Shown: positions 42,832 through 51,155 of the stretch, one piece after another | Numbering within the stretch: the first letter of the stretch is position 1 | Layout: every line of letters begins with the position of its first letter | DNA from: an uncultured Ideonella sp. | Lineage (GTDB): Bacteria > Pseudomonadota > Gammaproteobacteria > Burkholderiales > Burkholderiaceae | NCBI GenBank assembly: GCA_946479475.1 | Contig: CAMLGG010000001.1 | Location: 1 to 64,000 of the forward strand | Length of the DNA: 64,000 bases | Reading direction: 5' to 3' | Notes under the pieces: model-generated | What the model was told of the DNA's origin: nothing | Databases searched by the model: none | What the model saw: the letters and a program-made list of their open reading frames with translations, nothing else | Position numbers and translations under genes: made by a program

Positions 42832-43725
42832 TCACCACTTCATCTCGCCCTTGTTGACCTTCGCGCCGATGTCCAGGGCCGCGCCCAGGCCGGCCTTGGG
42901 ATAGGCCTTCTGCATCGCGGCGATCAGCTCGGCGCCGTTCTGCGCCTTGGGCAGCTCGGCCTCGAAGCGCTTGAGGTAATCGCGGGTGTAGGCGATGGCG
43001 CTGTCGTCGAGCGCGGTGCCGGCGGCCATGTGGCCGGGCACGACCAGCGCGGGCCTCAGCGCCTGCATCTCGTCGAGCTGGGCCAGCCAGGCCTGGCGCT
43101 CGCTCGGCTTCTGCGTGTCCGCGGTCCAGACGTGCAGGTTGCCGAAGATCGCGATGTCGCCCACGATCGCCTTGATCGAGGGGATCCACAGGTAGGGGCG
43201 GTGCGCCAGCTCGCCGGTCGTGCCGCGCAGCTCGATGGTCTGGCCGTCCACGCTGAGCGCGGTGACGTCGATGGCCTCGGGCAGGATGGGCTCTTGCGGC
43301 GCGTTGGCGCCCATCTTCGGGCCCCAGAAGGCGAGCTTGCCCGCCATCTTGGCCTGGATCTTCTCGCGCACCGCCGGGGTGGTGAGCACCTGGGCCTGCG
43401 GGAACAGCGTCTTCAGCGTCTCGGCGCCGAAGTAGAAGTCCGGATCGGCGTTGCTGATGAAGATGGTCTTCAGCGTCTTGCCGCTGTCGAGCACGTTGGC
43501 CGCCACGCGCAGCGCATCGGCGCGGGTGAAGCCGGTGTCTATCACCATCGCCTCGGTCTTGCCGCTGACGACGACGGCGTTGACGTGGAAGCTGGCGGCG
43601 TCGGCGTTGTAGACCTTGACGGTCAGCGGCGCGGCGGCCGTCTGCGCGCTGGCGCCATCGGCCGCCACCACGCCGAAGGCGAGAAGGGGCAGCAGCCGGC
43701 GAGCGAACTTGAAGGTGGCGAACAT
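42832..43725 (-). CDS. exported MBL-fold protein with a degenerate metal motif
   Basis: A 297-residue metallo-beta-lactamase-fold protein with a signal peptide ending ASAQ. The fold is supported by VVVSGKTEAMVIDTGFTRADALRV and, later, LRPALVVPGHMAAGT. At the place of the zinc motif HxHxDH it has FISNADPDFYFG (residues 89-99): the His residues are replaced by Asn92, Asp94 and Phe97, and only the Asp at position 96 remains. Hydrolysis by the usual di-zinc mechanism is therefore doubtful. It is divergent from a LysR gene that probably regulates it. Confidence 0.75.
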   Translation of the reverse strand: MFATFKFARRLLPLLAFGVVAADGASAQTAAAPLTVKVYNADAASFHVNAVVVSGKTEAMVIDTGFTRADALRVAANVLDSGKTLKTIFISNADPDFYFGAETLKTLFPQAQVLTTPAVREKIQAKMAGKLAFWGPKMGANAPQEPILPEAIDVTALSVDGQTIELRGTTGELAHRPYLWIPSIKAIVGDIAIFGNLHVWTADTQKPSERQAWLAQLDEMQALRPALVVPGHMAAGTALDDSAIAYTRDYLKRFEAELPKAQNGAELIAAMQKAYPKAGLGAALDIGAKVNKGEMKW

Positions 43726-43764
43726 GTGTGTCTCCTGGGAGAAGCGGGGGGATGGCGAGACTGT

Positions 43765-43781
43765 ATTGGTGCTACTTCAAT
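43765..43781. promoter_or_regulatory. candidate LysR box
   Basis: ATTG-N9-CAAT (43765-43768 and 43778-43781), an imperfect dyad containing T-N11-A, lies in the 116-base gap between the divergent MBL and LysR genes. Position fits a LysR autoregulatory site; the match is weak. Confidence 0.35.
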
Positions 43782-43841
43782 CCAGAAATGGCTTCTCCGT
43801 AGAATGATCTTTGCGTCGTTCGGCGCAATAAGGTCACCGAC

Positions 43842-44744
43842 ATGGACAGGCTCACCGCCACGCGCGTCTTCGTCACCGTCGTCGAGCACGGCAGCCTGAC
43901 CCAGGCTTCGGAGCGGCTGGACATGTCGACCGCCATGGTCAGCCGCTACCTCGCCTCGATCGAGGAGTGGCTGGGCGTGAGGCTGCTGCACCGCACGACG
44001 CGGCGCATCAGCCTGACCGAAGCGGGGCAGGCGGCGCTGCCTTCGTGCCGCCAGCTGCTCGACCTGGCGGAGGACGTGCAGCACCAGGCCGGCGAGGTCA
44101 GCCGCGTGCCCGCGGGGCGGCTGCGCATCACCTGCTCGGCCTCGTTCGCCGAGGCGCAGCTCGCGCCCGCGCTGGCCGACTTCCAGCGCGAGCATCCGCA
44201 GGTGAGCTTCTCGCTGCTGGCCGTGGACCGCAGCGTGGACCTGGCGGCCGAGCGCATAGACCTGGCGGTGCGGATCACCAACTCGCTGGAGCCGACGATG
44301 ATCGCGCGGCCGCTGGCCATCTGCCGCTCCATGCTTTGCGCTTCGCCGGCCTACCTGCAGGCGCATGGCGAGCCGCGGACGCTGGAGGCGCTGCAGGCCC
44401 ATCGCTGCGTGACCCACGCGATCGTCGGCGCGGCTCAGTTCCGCTTCCGGCGCGAGCGCGAACTCATCGAGCTGCCGGTGAGCGAGTGCCTGTCGACCAA
44501 CGACACCGCGGTGCTGCGCAGCGCCGTGCTCGAAGGCACCGGCATCGGCATCCTGCCGAGCTACTTCATCGGCGAGGACTTGAAGCAGGGGCGTCTCGTG
44601 CGCGTGCTGCCCGAGCTGGAGCCCGAGACGCTCGGCGTCCATGCCATCCTGCTCTCGCGGCATCACCAGCCGCTGGGCCTGCGGATGCTGGTCGAGTTTC
44701 TCGCCCGGCGCTTCGGCGGCGAGACGCCGCCGTGGGATCGCTGA
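43842..44744 (+). CDS. LysR-family transcriptional regulator
   Basis: A 300-residue LysR protein of the DsdC/CrgA-like branch: DRLTATRVFVTVVEHGSLTQASERLDMSTAMVSRYLASIEEWLG at the N-terminus, then RLLHRTTRRISLTEAG and an effector domain (LAAERIDLAVRITNSLEPTMIAR; GTGIGILPSYFIGEDL). It is divergent from the exported MBL-fold gene and ends 3 bases before the convergent FMN reductase. Its likely target is the MBL gene. Confidence 0.88.
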   Translation: MDRLTATRVFVTVVEHGSLTQASERLDMSTAMVSRYLASIEEWLGVRLLHRTTRRISLTEAGQAALPSCRQLLDLAEDVQHQAGEVSRVPAGRLRITCSASFAEAQLAPALADFQREHPQVSFSLLAVDRSVDLAAERIDLAVRITNSLEPTMIARPLAICRSMLCASPAYLQAHGEPRTLEALQAHRCVTHAIVGAAQFRFRRERELIELPVSECLSTNDTAVLRSAVLEGTGIGILPSYFIGEDLKQGRLVRVLPELEPETLGVHAILLSRHHQPLGLRMLVEFLARRFGGETPPWDR

Positions 44745-44747
44745 GGC

Positions 44748-45326
44748 TCAGTCGTCGACCCGGCCGAGGAGCCTGATCTCGGCCAGCAGGGCGTCGAGGC
44801 CGGCGAGCAGCAGCTGCCTCGTCGTCTCGTCGGCGATCCGGCCGTCGGCCAGCTTCTTGTCGACGCCCGGGATGGCGAGGTGGGCCAGGGGCACCGGCCG
44901 GGCCAGCGTGGCCGCGAGCGCGTCGCGGATCTGGGCCTGGGCCCGCGCGCCTCCGAAGAGGCCGGGCGAGGTGGTGATGACCAGCGCCGGCTTGCCTTTC
45001 AGCGGCGAGGCGAAGCCGGGCCGCGAGACCCAGTCGATCGCGTTCTTCAGCACGCCCGGGATGCCGTAGTTGTACTCGGGAGAGCAAACGACCAGGCCAT
45101 CCGCTTCGGCAACGGCCTGCTTCAGGCGGCGCACTGCGTCCGGCATCGCGTCGCCCTCGAGGTCGGCGTTGTACGGAGGCACCTCATTCAGCAAGGCCAG
45201 GTCGAGCCGGGCCTTGTCCTCCAGCAGGGCGGGCAGCCCGCGAAGGACCGCGGTGCTGTTCGACGCCTGGCGCAGGCTGCCCGAGATGCCGAGCAGGCGC
45301 GGCACGGTGTGGCTGGAAGCCTTCAT
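44748..45326 (-). CDS. NAD(P)H-dependent FMN reductase
   Basis: A 192-residue flavodoxin-fold reductase. Seen: LLGISGSLRQASNSTAVLRGL (FMN phosphate loop) and the family signature VVCSPEYNYGIPGVLKNAIDWVSRP, then LKGKPALVITTSPGLFGG. Relatives reduce FMN, quinones or azo compounds and can supply reduced flavin. It starts at the ATG at 45324-45326, overlapping the stop of the VOC gene by 4 bases, and is the last gene of the six-gene operon starting at 49292. Confidence 0.88.
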   Translation of the reverse strand: MKASSHTVPRLLGISGSLRQASNSTAVLRGLPALLEDKARLDLALLNEVPPYNADLEGDAMPDAVRRLKQAVAEADGLVVCSPEYNYGIPGVLKNAIDWVSRPGFASPLKGKPALVITTSPGLFGGARAQAQIRDALAATLARPVPLAHLAIPGVDKKLADGRIADETTRQLLLAGLDALLAEIRLLGRVDD

Positions 45327-45856
45327 CCCTGCTTCTCCTCGAAGCGGTCGGCCCACTGCCGCACCGGCAGGAAGGCCGGGTCGGCGCGGCACGCGGCCTC
45401 CGTCTCGGCCCAGATCTGCTCGTCGGGCTTCTCCAGGTCCAGCGGGTCGCCATGCGGCTGCGGCACGTACCAGGGCGTGTCGAGATAGACCTCGATGGTG
45501 TTGCCCTCCGGATCGGCGAAGTAGATGGACAGCGCGTTGCCGTGGTTCAGGCCCCGCATCTGGCTGGCGCCGCCGGCCAGTGCTTCGGCGCGCACGCGGC
45601 GCAGGTCGTCGAGGGTCCCGACCTTGAACGACAGCTGCATCACGGTGCTGGGCGTGTCCGCCGCGCGGCCCGCGGCCAGCACGAGCTGGTGATGCTGCGA
45701 CGCCGAGCCGCTCAGGAAGTGCAGGGGGAACTTGAACGTGCCGCCTATGCCGCGGTCCGTCAGGCGAAGGCCGAAGACCTGGGTGTAGAACCGGGTCATC
45801 GCCTCGATGTCTCGCACGAAGATGCCGAAGTGCGAAAGCTGCGGGATGGCGCTCAT
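45323..45856 (-). CDS. VOC-family (glyoxalase/extradiol dioxygenase-like) protein
   Basis: A 177-residue vicinal-oxygen-chelate protein: LSHFGIFVRDIEAMTRFYTQVFGLRLTDRG (first His), HQLVLAAGR, and ALSIYFADPEGNTIEVYLDTPW with the Glu ligand. These suggest a metal-dependent isomerase, lyase or ring-cleaving dioxygenase. The start at 45854-45856 gives the usual length. It overlaps the FMN reductase start and is 14 bases from the upstream oxidoreductase gene. Confidence 0.85.
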   Translation of the reverse strand: MSAIPQLSHFGIFVRDIEAMTRFYTQVFGLRLTDRGIGGTFKFPLHFLSGSASQHHQLVLAAGRAADTPSTVMQLSFKVGTLDDLRRVRAEALAGGASQMRGLNHGNALSIYFADPEGNTIEVYLDTPWYVPQPHGDPLDLEKPDEQIWAETEAACRADPAFLPVRQWADRFEEKQG

Positions 45857-45870
45857 GGCGGGTCTCTTTC

Positions 45871-46863
45871 TCAGGGGTGCAGGATGATCTTGCCGACCGT
45901 GTCGGCAGCGTCGAGGAGGGCATGGGCCCGGCGGGCTTCGGCCAGCGGCAGCAAGGTCGCCCGGGGCGCGCGGACGCTGCCTGCGGCCATCGCCTCGATC
46001 GCCGACTGCATCAGGCCCCGGCGCTGGGCGGGATCGGCGTCGAAGGTGTGCATGGAGAACACGCGCACCGCCAGGCTGCGGCCCAGCAGCGCGCGCAATT
46101 CGGCGAAGACATCGGTGCTGGGCATGCCCGCGACCACGTTGTAGGAGACCGCCAGGCCGAGCGGCGCCAGCGCCCGCAGGCACTCGATGAAGAGCGTGCC
46201 GCCGATGGGATCGACGGCCAGGTCGACGCCGCGGCCGGACGTCGCATCCATCACCTGCGCGGCCAGGCCCGGCGCCGCCGGATCGAGCACGACGTCGGCG
46301 CCGTTGTCGCGCGCGAAGTCCCGCTTGACGGGCGTGCTGGCGGTCGCGATCACCTGCCAGCCGCGGGACCGCGCGAGCTGCGCCATGGCGGAAGCGACCC
46401 CGCCCGCCGCGCCGGTCAGCAGCACCGACCGCGGCGCCGTCGCGCCGCCGCATCCGAACAGCAGCGCCTGCGCGAGCTGGAAGTTCGGCAGGCTCACGGC
46501 ATCGTCGAACGAGATCGCGTCGGGCAGCCGGTACAGCGCTTGGGCCGGTGCCACGGCGTACTCCGCATAGCAGCCCCCGCGCTGCGGCAGCTCCCGCGAG
46601 CTGAGCAGCACCCGCTGCCCCGGCTCGACGCCCTGCACCCCGGGGCCCACCGCGTCGACGACGCCGGCCATCTCGTTGCCCGGGATGGCCGGCAGCGGCG
46701 GCATCCACTTGTAGCGGCCCGTGCGGATGAGCACATCGGGCCTTCCGACGCCGATGGCCATCGCGCGCACGCGGGCCTCGCCGGGACCGGGCACAGGCAT
46801 CGGCAGCTCGCCGGCCTCCAGCGCCTCGGGCCCGCCCGGGGCATGGACGAGGATCGCCTTCAT
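45871..46863 (-). CDS. zinc-independent MDR-family quinone oxidoreductase
   Basis: A 330-residue medium-chain dehydrogenase/reductase of the quinone oxidoreductase type. Seen: LVHAPGGPEALEAGELPMPVPGPGEARV, RTGRYKWMPPLPAIPGNEMAGVV, and the NADP-binding LLTGAAGGVASAMAQLARSRGWQVIAT. The Cys/His set of structural and catalytic zinc sites is absent. It would reduce an alpha,beta-unsaturated ketone or quinone with NADPH. Its start overlaps the stop of the DUF1185 gene by one base (TGATG read on the minus strand). Confidence 0.85.
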   Translation of the reverse strand: MKAILVHAPGGPEALEAGELPMPVPGPGEARVRAMAIGVGRPDVLIRTGRYKWMPPLPAIPGNEMAGVVDAVGPGVQGVEPGQRVLLSSRELPQRGGCYAEYAVAPAQALYRLPDAISFDDAVSLPNFQLAQALLFGCGGATAPRSVLLTGAAGGVASAMAQLARSRGWQVIATASTPVKRDFARDNGADVVLDPAAPGLAAQVMDATSGRGVDLAVDPIGGTLFIECLRALAPLGLAVSYNVVAGMPSTDVFAELRALLGRSLAVRVFSMHTFDADPAQRRGLMQSAIEAMAAGSVRAPRATLLPLAEARRAHALLDAADTVGKIILHP

Positions 46864-47441
46864 CAGCGCTGCCCGTCGTGCACGCTGACCTGCTCCTTGC
46901 GCAGGCCGCCCAGTCGTTCGTGGATGCGGCCGCCATCGGCCATCGCCAGCGCGAAGAAGATCTCGTCGGGCCGCGGGCCATCCTGCACGCCCACCTCCAT
47001 CGCGTTGAAGTGGCTGCGAACGTAGGCCGCATGGATGTAGTGCAGCGGGACCATCAGCCGATAGCCGGTCGCCGCCACGGCCTTGGCGGCCGGCACGATG
47101 GCCTTGGGCTCGCCCAGCACCGAGCGCATCGCCCAGCCGCCGGCCTCGTGCCAGACGGCGCCGTGCTCGAGCTCGCCGTTCACTCCGACGATCGCCGCCT
47201 TGCCGTAGGCCTCGACGCGGTCGCGGCCGAGCACGGCGGCCGCCTCCTCCGCGAGCTCGCGGCCCAGTCCCCGCAGCTCGGCCATGAAGGGCAGCAGGTC
47301 GGGTTCGTAGCGGCCCGCGTAGGGATTGCGGACGACCGCCCCCGCGGCCACCAGGCGCAGGGGCACGGCCGCGGCCGGCCCGCCCTCGTGGTGGATCGTC
47401 TCCACGCTCAGCACCTTCTTGCGGATCTGGATCAGGGACAT
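46863..47441 (-). CDS. amino acid synthesis family protein (DUF1185)
   Basis: A 192-residue member of the DUF1185 / AA_synth family, named 'amino acid synthesis' without a proven reaction. Typical phrases: VETIHHEGGPAAAVPLRLVAAGAVVRNPYAG, GKAAIVGVNGELEHGAVWHEAGG, VPLHYIHAAYVRSHFNAMEVGV. The start is the ATG at 47439-47441 with GGAG upstream. It sits in a catabolic operon between a Bug protein and a quinone oxidoreductase; the reaction remains unknown. Confidence 0.82.
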   Translation of the reverse strand: MSLIQIRKKVLSVETIHHEGGPAAAVPLRLVAAGAVVRNPYAGRYEPDLLPFMAELRGLGRELAEEAAAVLGRDRVEAYGKAAIVGVNGELEHGAVWHEAGGWAMRSVLGEPKAIVPAAKAVAATGYRLMVPLHYIHAAYVRSHFNAMEVGVQDGPRPDEIFFALAMADGGRIHERLGGLRKEQVSVHDGQR

Positions 47442-47458
47442 CTCGCGCTCCTTCCGGT

Positions 47459-48421
47459 TCAAAGCCGCGCGATCCTGGCGTCGGCGACGACCTGGGACCA
47501 CTTCTTCAGCTCGGCGGCCACCATGGCCGTCATCTCCTGAGGCGTGCTGCCGCGCGCTTCGCCCCCCATCTCGGCCAGGCGGGCCTTGACCGTGTCGGCC
47601 TGCAAGGCGAGCTGCGTCTGCGCGTGCAGGCGCTCGACGATGGGCTGGGGCGTCCCCGCGGGCAGCATCCAGCCGGCCCAGGATGTCACATCGAAGCCGG
47701 CCACGCCCTGCTCGGCCACCGTCGGCACCTCCGGCATGGCCGGCCAGCGCTTCGCCGCGGTGGTCGCGAGCGCGCGCAGCTTGCCGGCCTTCAGGTGCGC
47801 GAGCACGGCGGTCGGCGGCGCGATGACGATCGGGATCTCGCCGCCGAGCAGCCCGGTCACCGAAGCCGCATCGCCCCGGAAGGGCACGTGCAGCAGCTTC
47901 ACGCCCGCCATCTTCGACAACAGCTCGCCGATCAGGTGGTGGGTCGAGCCGACGCCTGCCGTGCCGTAGGCGACGCTCTCCGGCGCGGCCTTCGCCGCCG
48001 CGAGCACTTCGGCCAGGCTCGAGAACTTCGACCCCACCGGCGTCACGACGAGGAAGGGGAAGAAGGTGACGGTGGAGACCATCTGGAAGCTGTCGACCGT
48101 CTTGTACGGCAGCTTCTCGTACAGCGCGCCGGCCACCGCGTGGCCGCCGGTGGCCAGCAGCATGGTGTAGCCGTCCGGCGTGGCGCGCGCCGTGGCCGCC
48201 GAGGCGAGCGTGCCGCCGGCACCGGCGACGGCCTCCACGAGGATGGGCTGCCCGAGCCCCTTGGCCATCTCGGTGCCCACGACCCGCGCGATTGCGTCGG
48301 CGTTGCCGCCGGCTGCGAAGCCCTGCAGGGCCTTGATCGGCCGGGCCGGCCAGGCCTGCGCGCGGGCGGCCGGCCAGGCCAGCGTGCCCAGCGCTGCGGC
48401 AGTGAAGCTGCGACGTTGCAT
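47459..48421 (-). CDS. Bug-family (TctC) solute-binding protein
   Basis: A 320-residue periplasmic binding protein with an N-terminal QRRSFTAAALGTLAWPAARAQ, which contains a twin-Arg and may be a Tat or Sec signal. Bug motifs: WPARPIKALQGFAAGGNADAIAR, ILVEAVAGAGGTLASAATARATPDGYT, VPFRGDAASVTGLLGGEIPIVIA, GWMLPAGTPQPIVERLHAQ. It is the second gene of the operon, 10 bases after the FAH-family gene. Ligand unknown; probably the carboxylate processed by the operon. Confidence 0.88.
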   Translation of the reverse strand: MQRRSFTAAALGTLAWPAARAQAWPARPIKALQGFAAGGNADAIARVVGTEMAKGLGQPILVEAVAGAGGTLASAATARATPDGYTMLLATGGHAVAGALYEKLPYKTVDSFQMVSTVTFFPFLVVTPVGSKFSSLAEVLAAAKAAPESVAYGTAGVGSTHHLIGELLSKMAGVKLLHVPFRGDAASVTGLLGGEIPIVIAPPTAVLAHLKAGKLRALATTAAKRWPAMPEVPTVAEQGVAGFDVTSWAGWMLPAGTPQPIVERLHAQTQLALQADTVKARLAEMGGEARGSTPQEMTAMVAAELKKWSQVVADARIARL

Positions 48422-48431
48422 GGCTTGCCTC

Positions 48432-49292
48432 CTAGGCCTGCGCGACCACGGGGTTGCGAAGGGTGCCGATGCGCTCGATCTCGACCTCGACCACGTCGCC
48501 CGGCTTCATGAAGCGCTGGGGCTGGCGGCTCCAGCCCACCCCGGCCGGCGTGCCGGTGGCGATGACGTCGCCCGGCACGAGCGTGAAGATGGTCGAGGCA
48601 TAGGCGATCAGCCGCGGCACCGAGAAGATCATGTGGCCGGTGTGGCTGTCCTGCACCGTCTCGCCGTTCAGCCGGGTCTGCAGCCGCAGCGGCATGCCGG
48701 GCTCGATCTCGTCGGCGGTGACCATCCAGGGGCCGAAGGGCCCGGTGCCCTCGAAGTTCTTGCCCGAGGCGATCTGCTTGGCGTGGAACTGCCATTCGCG
48801 CACGCTGACGTCGTTGTAGATCGAGTAGCCGGCCACGTGCTCCCAGGCCCGCTCTTGCGGGATGTCGCGGCCGGGCTTGCCGATGATCACGGCGAGCTCG
48901 CCCTCCCAATCCAGCGTGCCCGAGACGCGTGGCCGCACGACCGGCTCGCCGTGCCCGACCTGCGAGCGCCACACGCGCAGGAAGATCGGCGGCTCCTCGG
49001 AAAGCTCGCGCTGCATGCCGGCGGCGATGACCTCCTGGTGGTGGTCCATGTAGTTGCGCACCGCGCAGACGATCTTCTCCGGCCGCGGGATCACCGGCAG
49101 GAAGTGCAGGCCTTCCAGCGGCAGCTCGGCCCGCAGGCCCTCCAGCAGGCCCGCGCGGCGCTCGAAGGCCTCGCTGGCGATGAACTCGGCCAGCGTGGCG
49201 CAGCCGGTGCGGGCGGACAGCGAGGCCACGCCGTCGCCGACGACGGCGCCCCAATCCTCACGGCCCTCACGAAGGTAGGAAAGCAATCTCAT
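48432..49292 (-). CDS. fumarylacetoacetate hydrolase family protein
   Basis: A 286-residue FAH-fold hydrolase/isomerase. Seen: KIVCAVRNYMDHHQEV, PPIFLRVWRSQVGHG, the metal-binding DWEGELAVIIGKPGRDIPQE, YSIYNDVSVREWQFHAKQI, and GDVIATGTPAGVGW near the C-terminus. Relatives cleave C-C bonds of acylpyruvates or isomerise homoprotocatechuate intermediates. The ATG at 49290-49292 is preceded by GGAG with a 6-base gap. It is the first gene of the minus-strand operon, divergent from a GntR gene. Confidence 0.88.
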   Translation of the reverse strand: MRLLSYLREGREDWGAVVGDGVASLSARTGCATLAEFIASEAFERRAGLLEGLRAELPLEGLHFLPVIPRPEKIVCAVRNYMDHHQEVIAAGMQRELSEEPPIFLRVWRSQVGHGEPVVRPRVSGTLDWEGELAVIIGKPGRDIPQERAWEHVAGYSIYNDVSVREWQFHAKQIASGKNFEGTGPFGPWMVTADEIEPGMPLRLQTRLNGETVQDSHTGHMIFSVPRLIAYASTIFTLVPGDVIATGTPAGVGWSRQPQRFMKPGDVVEVEIERIGTLRNPVVAQA

Positions 49293-49333
49293 GGCGGCTC
49301 CAGGGTTCGACGAAGGAATGGGCGCAAAGATAA

Positions 49334-49349
49334 GTTTTATGCACAAAAC
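49334..49349. promoter_or_regulatory. candidate GntR operator
   Basis: Inverted repeat GTTTT-N6-AAAAC in the A+T-rich part of the 119-base gap between the FAH-family gene and the divergent GntR gene. GCACAAA occurs twice nearby (49341-49347 and 49359-49365). Operator function is inferred from position. Confidence 0.4.
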
Positions 49350-49411
49350 GTGGGATAGGCACAAACCCTGAAGTCGTCGGCGACCCGGCGCAGGCGACAA
49401 TTCGCGCGCCC

Positions 49412-50113
49412 ATGAACGAAATCGAAGCCACCGCCGAGAACGGCGCGCCGCTGGCCGAGCGCGCCTACCAGGACCTGCGCCGCGCGCTCGTGCGGGGTGA
49501 TTTCGAGCCTGGCGCGAGGCTGCGCATCGATGAGCTCGCGCGTCGGTTCGAGGTCAGCAGCAGCCCCTTGCGCGAGGCCCTGAACCGCCTGGCGCAGCAG
49601 GGCCTGGTGCGCATCCTGGAGAACCGCGGCTTCCGCGTCGCGCCGCTCACGGCCGAGGGCGTGAGCGACCTGGCGCGCGTGCGCCTGCTGGTCGAGTGCG
49701 AGGCCCTGCGCGATTCCATCGCGCATGGCGACGACGGCTGGGAGGCCCAGGCGGTCGCGGCCGGCCATGCGCTGGCCCTGGCCGAGCGAAGGCTCGGCGA
49801 CGGCGTCCGTGCCCTGGACGACGACTGGTCAAGCCGCCATCGCCGCTTCCACCTCAGCCTCTACGCGGCCTGCACTTCACCCTTGCTGCTCGACCTGGCG
49901 GACGTGCTGTTCGACAACGCCGAGCGCTATCGCCGCTGGGCGGCCCGCTACCGGCAATCTCCCCGCAAGAAGCACGACGAGCACCAGCAACTCCTTTCGG
50001 CCGTCGTGGCGCGCGATGCGGACAAGGCCGTGTCGCTGCTGGCCACCCACATCACCCGTACCGAGCAGTTGGTCGTCGCCACCTTGCACGGCGCCGGCGG
50101 CAAGCTGAGCTGA
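49412..50113 (+). CDS. GntR-family transcriptional regulator (FadR/FCD type)
   Basis: A 233-residue GntR regulator. The winged helix covers residues 10-75 (LAERAYQDLRRALVRGDFEPGARLRIDELARRFEVSSSPLREALNRLAQQGLV). An FCD effector domain follows (VECEALRDSIAHG; RHRRFHLSLYAAC; HDEHQQLLSAVVARD with metal-ligand His; LATHITRTEQLV). It is divergent from the FAH-led operon and probably its repressor. Confidence 0.9.
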   Translation: MNEIEATAENGAPLAERAYQDLRRALVRGDFEPGARLRIDELARRFEVSSSPLREALNRLAQQGLVRILENRGFRVAPLTAEGVSDLARVRLLVECEALRDSIAHGDDGWEAQAVAAGHALALAERRLGDGVRALDDDWSSRHRRFHLSLYAACTSPLLLDLADVLFDNAERYRRWAARYRQSPRKKHDEHQQLLSAVVARDADKAVSLLATHITRTEQLVVATLHGAGGKLS

Positions 50114-50117
50114 TCGT

Positions 50118-51071
50118 TCAGGCGTTTCGTGCGGTGCCGCGCCGGCCGCTCGACGGGCCGCCGGCCCCGCGCCAGCGCGGCAGCGTCGCCTCGAGGTGCT
50201 CGCTGAAGCCGATGACGGCTGGCGAGAGCGTGCGGCGCAAGGGGCGGTACAGGCAGATCGTGCGCACCGTCTCCGGCTCCAGCACGCGACGCTGGACCAG
50301 CCCGAAGCTCTCGGCCATCACGCCCACGTAGGCCGGTGCGAGCGTGGCCGCGAGGCCCTGGGCGACGATGCCCAGCGCCGTCGAGGTGTTGTCCACCACG
50401 TCGACCGGGGTGACGCGCACGTCCTCGGGCGCATTGAGCTGCATCTGGGCCACGCTGCGCTCGTGGTCCCGGCCGGCCGCCACCAATGCCTGGCCGCGCA
50501 GGTCCGACCAGGTCAGGCTCTTTCGGCGCGCCAGCGGATGGCTCCTGGCGCACCACAGCACCCAGGGGCTGTCGAACACGGGCACGCGCTCGACCTCCGG
50601 GCCGGTCGGCCTGTCGGGACCGATGGCGAGGTCGACGTCGCCGGCGCCCACGCTGTCGACGAGCGAGTCGACCGGCACGTCCCGCACACGCACCACGACC
50701 TTGGGCCGCAGCGCCTGGTAGGCCTTGATCGCCTCGGGCACGGCCGTGGCGGCGAGCACCATGGGCGCGGCGATCCGGACCACGCCGGTGGCGCGGTTGC
50801 GCACGTCGTCGGCCGCGCTCTCGGCCGCGTGGACGTGCCGCAGCAGCGTCTGCGCCGAGGGAAGGAAGTCCCTCCCCGCACTCGAGAGCGCGACGCGCCG
50901 TGTCGTGCGGTCGAAGAGCCGGAAGCCGAGGATGCCTTCGAGCTCGGCCACCAGCTGGCTCACCGCCTGGGCCGTGAGCCCCAGGCGGTCGGCCGCGGCG
51001 CTGAAGCTGTGCAGGTCGGCGACCGAGGCGAGGGCCTCGATCTGGCGGAGGGTGAACCGCGTCAGGGGCAT
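50118..51071 (-). CDS. LysR-family transcriptional regulator
   Basis: A 317-residue LysR protein: FTLRQIEALASVADLHSFSAAADRLGLTAQAVSQLVAELEGILG, FRLFDRTTRRVALSSAGRDFL, and an effector domain containing VVRIAAPMVLAATAVPEAIKAY and VDVVDNTSTALGIVAQGLAATL. The start at 51069-51071 fits the family. It is convergent with the GntR gene (4-base gap) and divergent, by 84 bases, from the FAD oxidoreductase gene that it probably regulates. Confidence 0.88.
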   Translation of the reverse strand: MPLTRFTLRQIEALASVADLHSFSAAADRLGLTAQAVSQLVAELEGILGFRLFDRTTRRVALSSAGRDFLPSAQTLLRHVHAAESAADDVRNRATGVVRIAAPMVLAATAVPEAIKAYQALRPKVVVRVRDVPVDSLVDSVGAGDVDLAIGPDRPTGPEVERVPVFDSPWVLWCARSHPLARRKSLTWSDLRGQALVAAGRDHERSVAQMQLNAPEDVRVTPVDVVDNTSTALGIVAQGLAATLAPAYVGVMAESFGLVQRRVLEPETVRTICLYRPLRRTLSPAVIGFSEHLEATLPRWRGAGGPSSGRRGTARNA

Positions 51072-51155
51072 GGGGCGGATTATCAGGCTGTGCTTGAAGA
51101 AGGCCCTTGAATCGTTGATTGTGGAAGGCGCCGCATCTTTGCGAGACTTGCCCGG

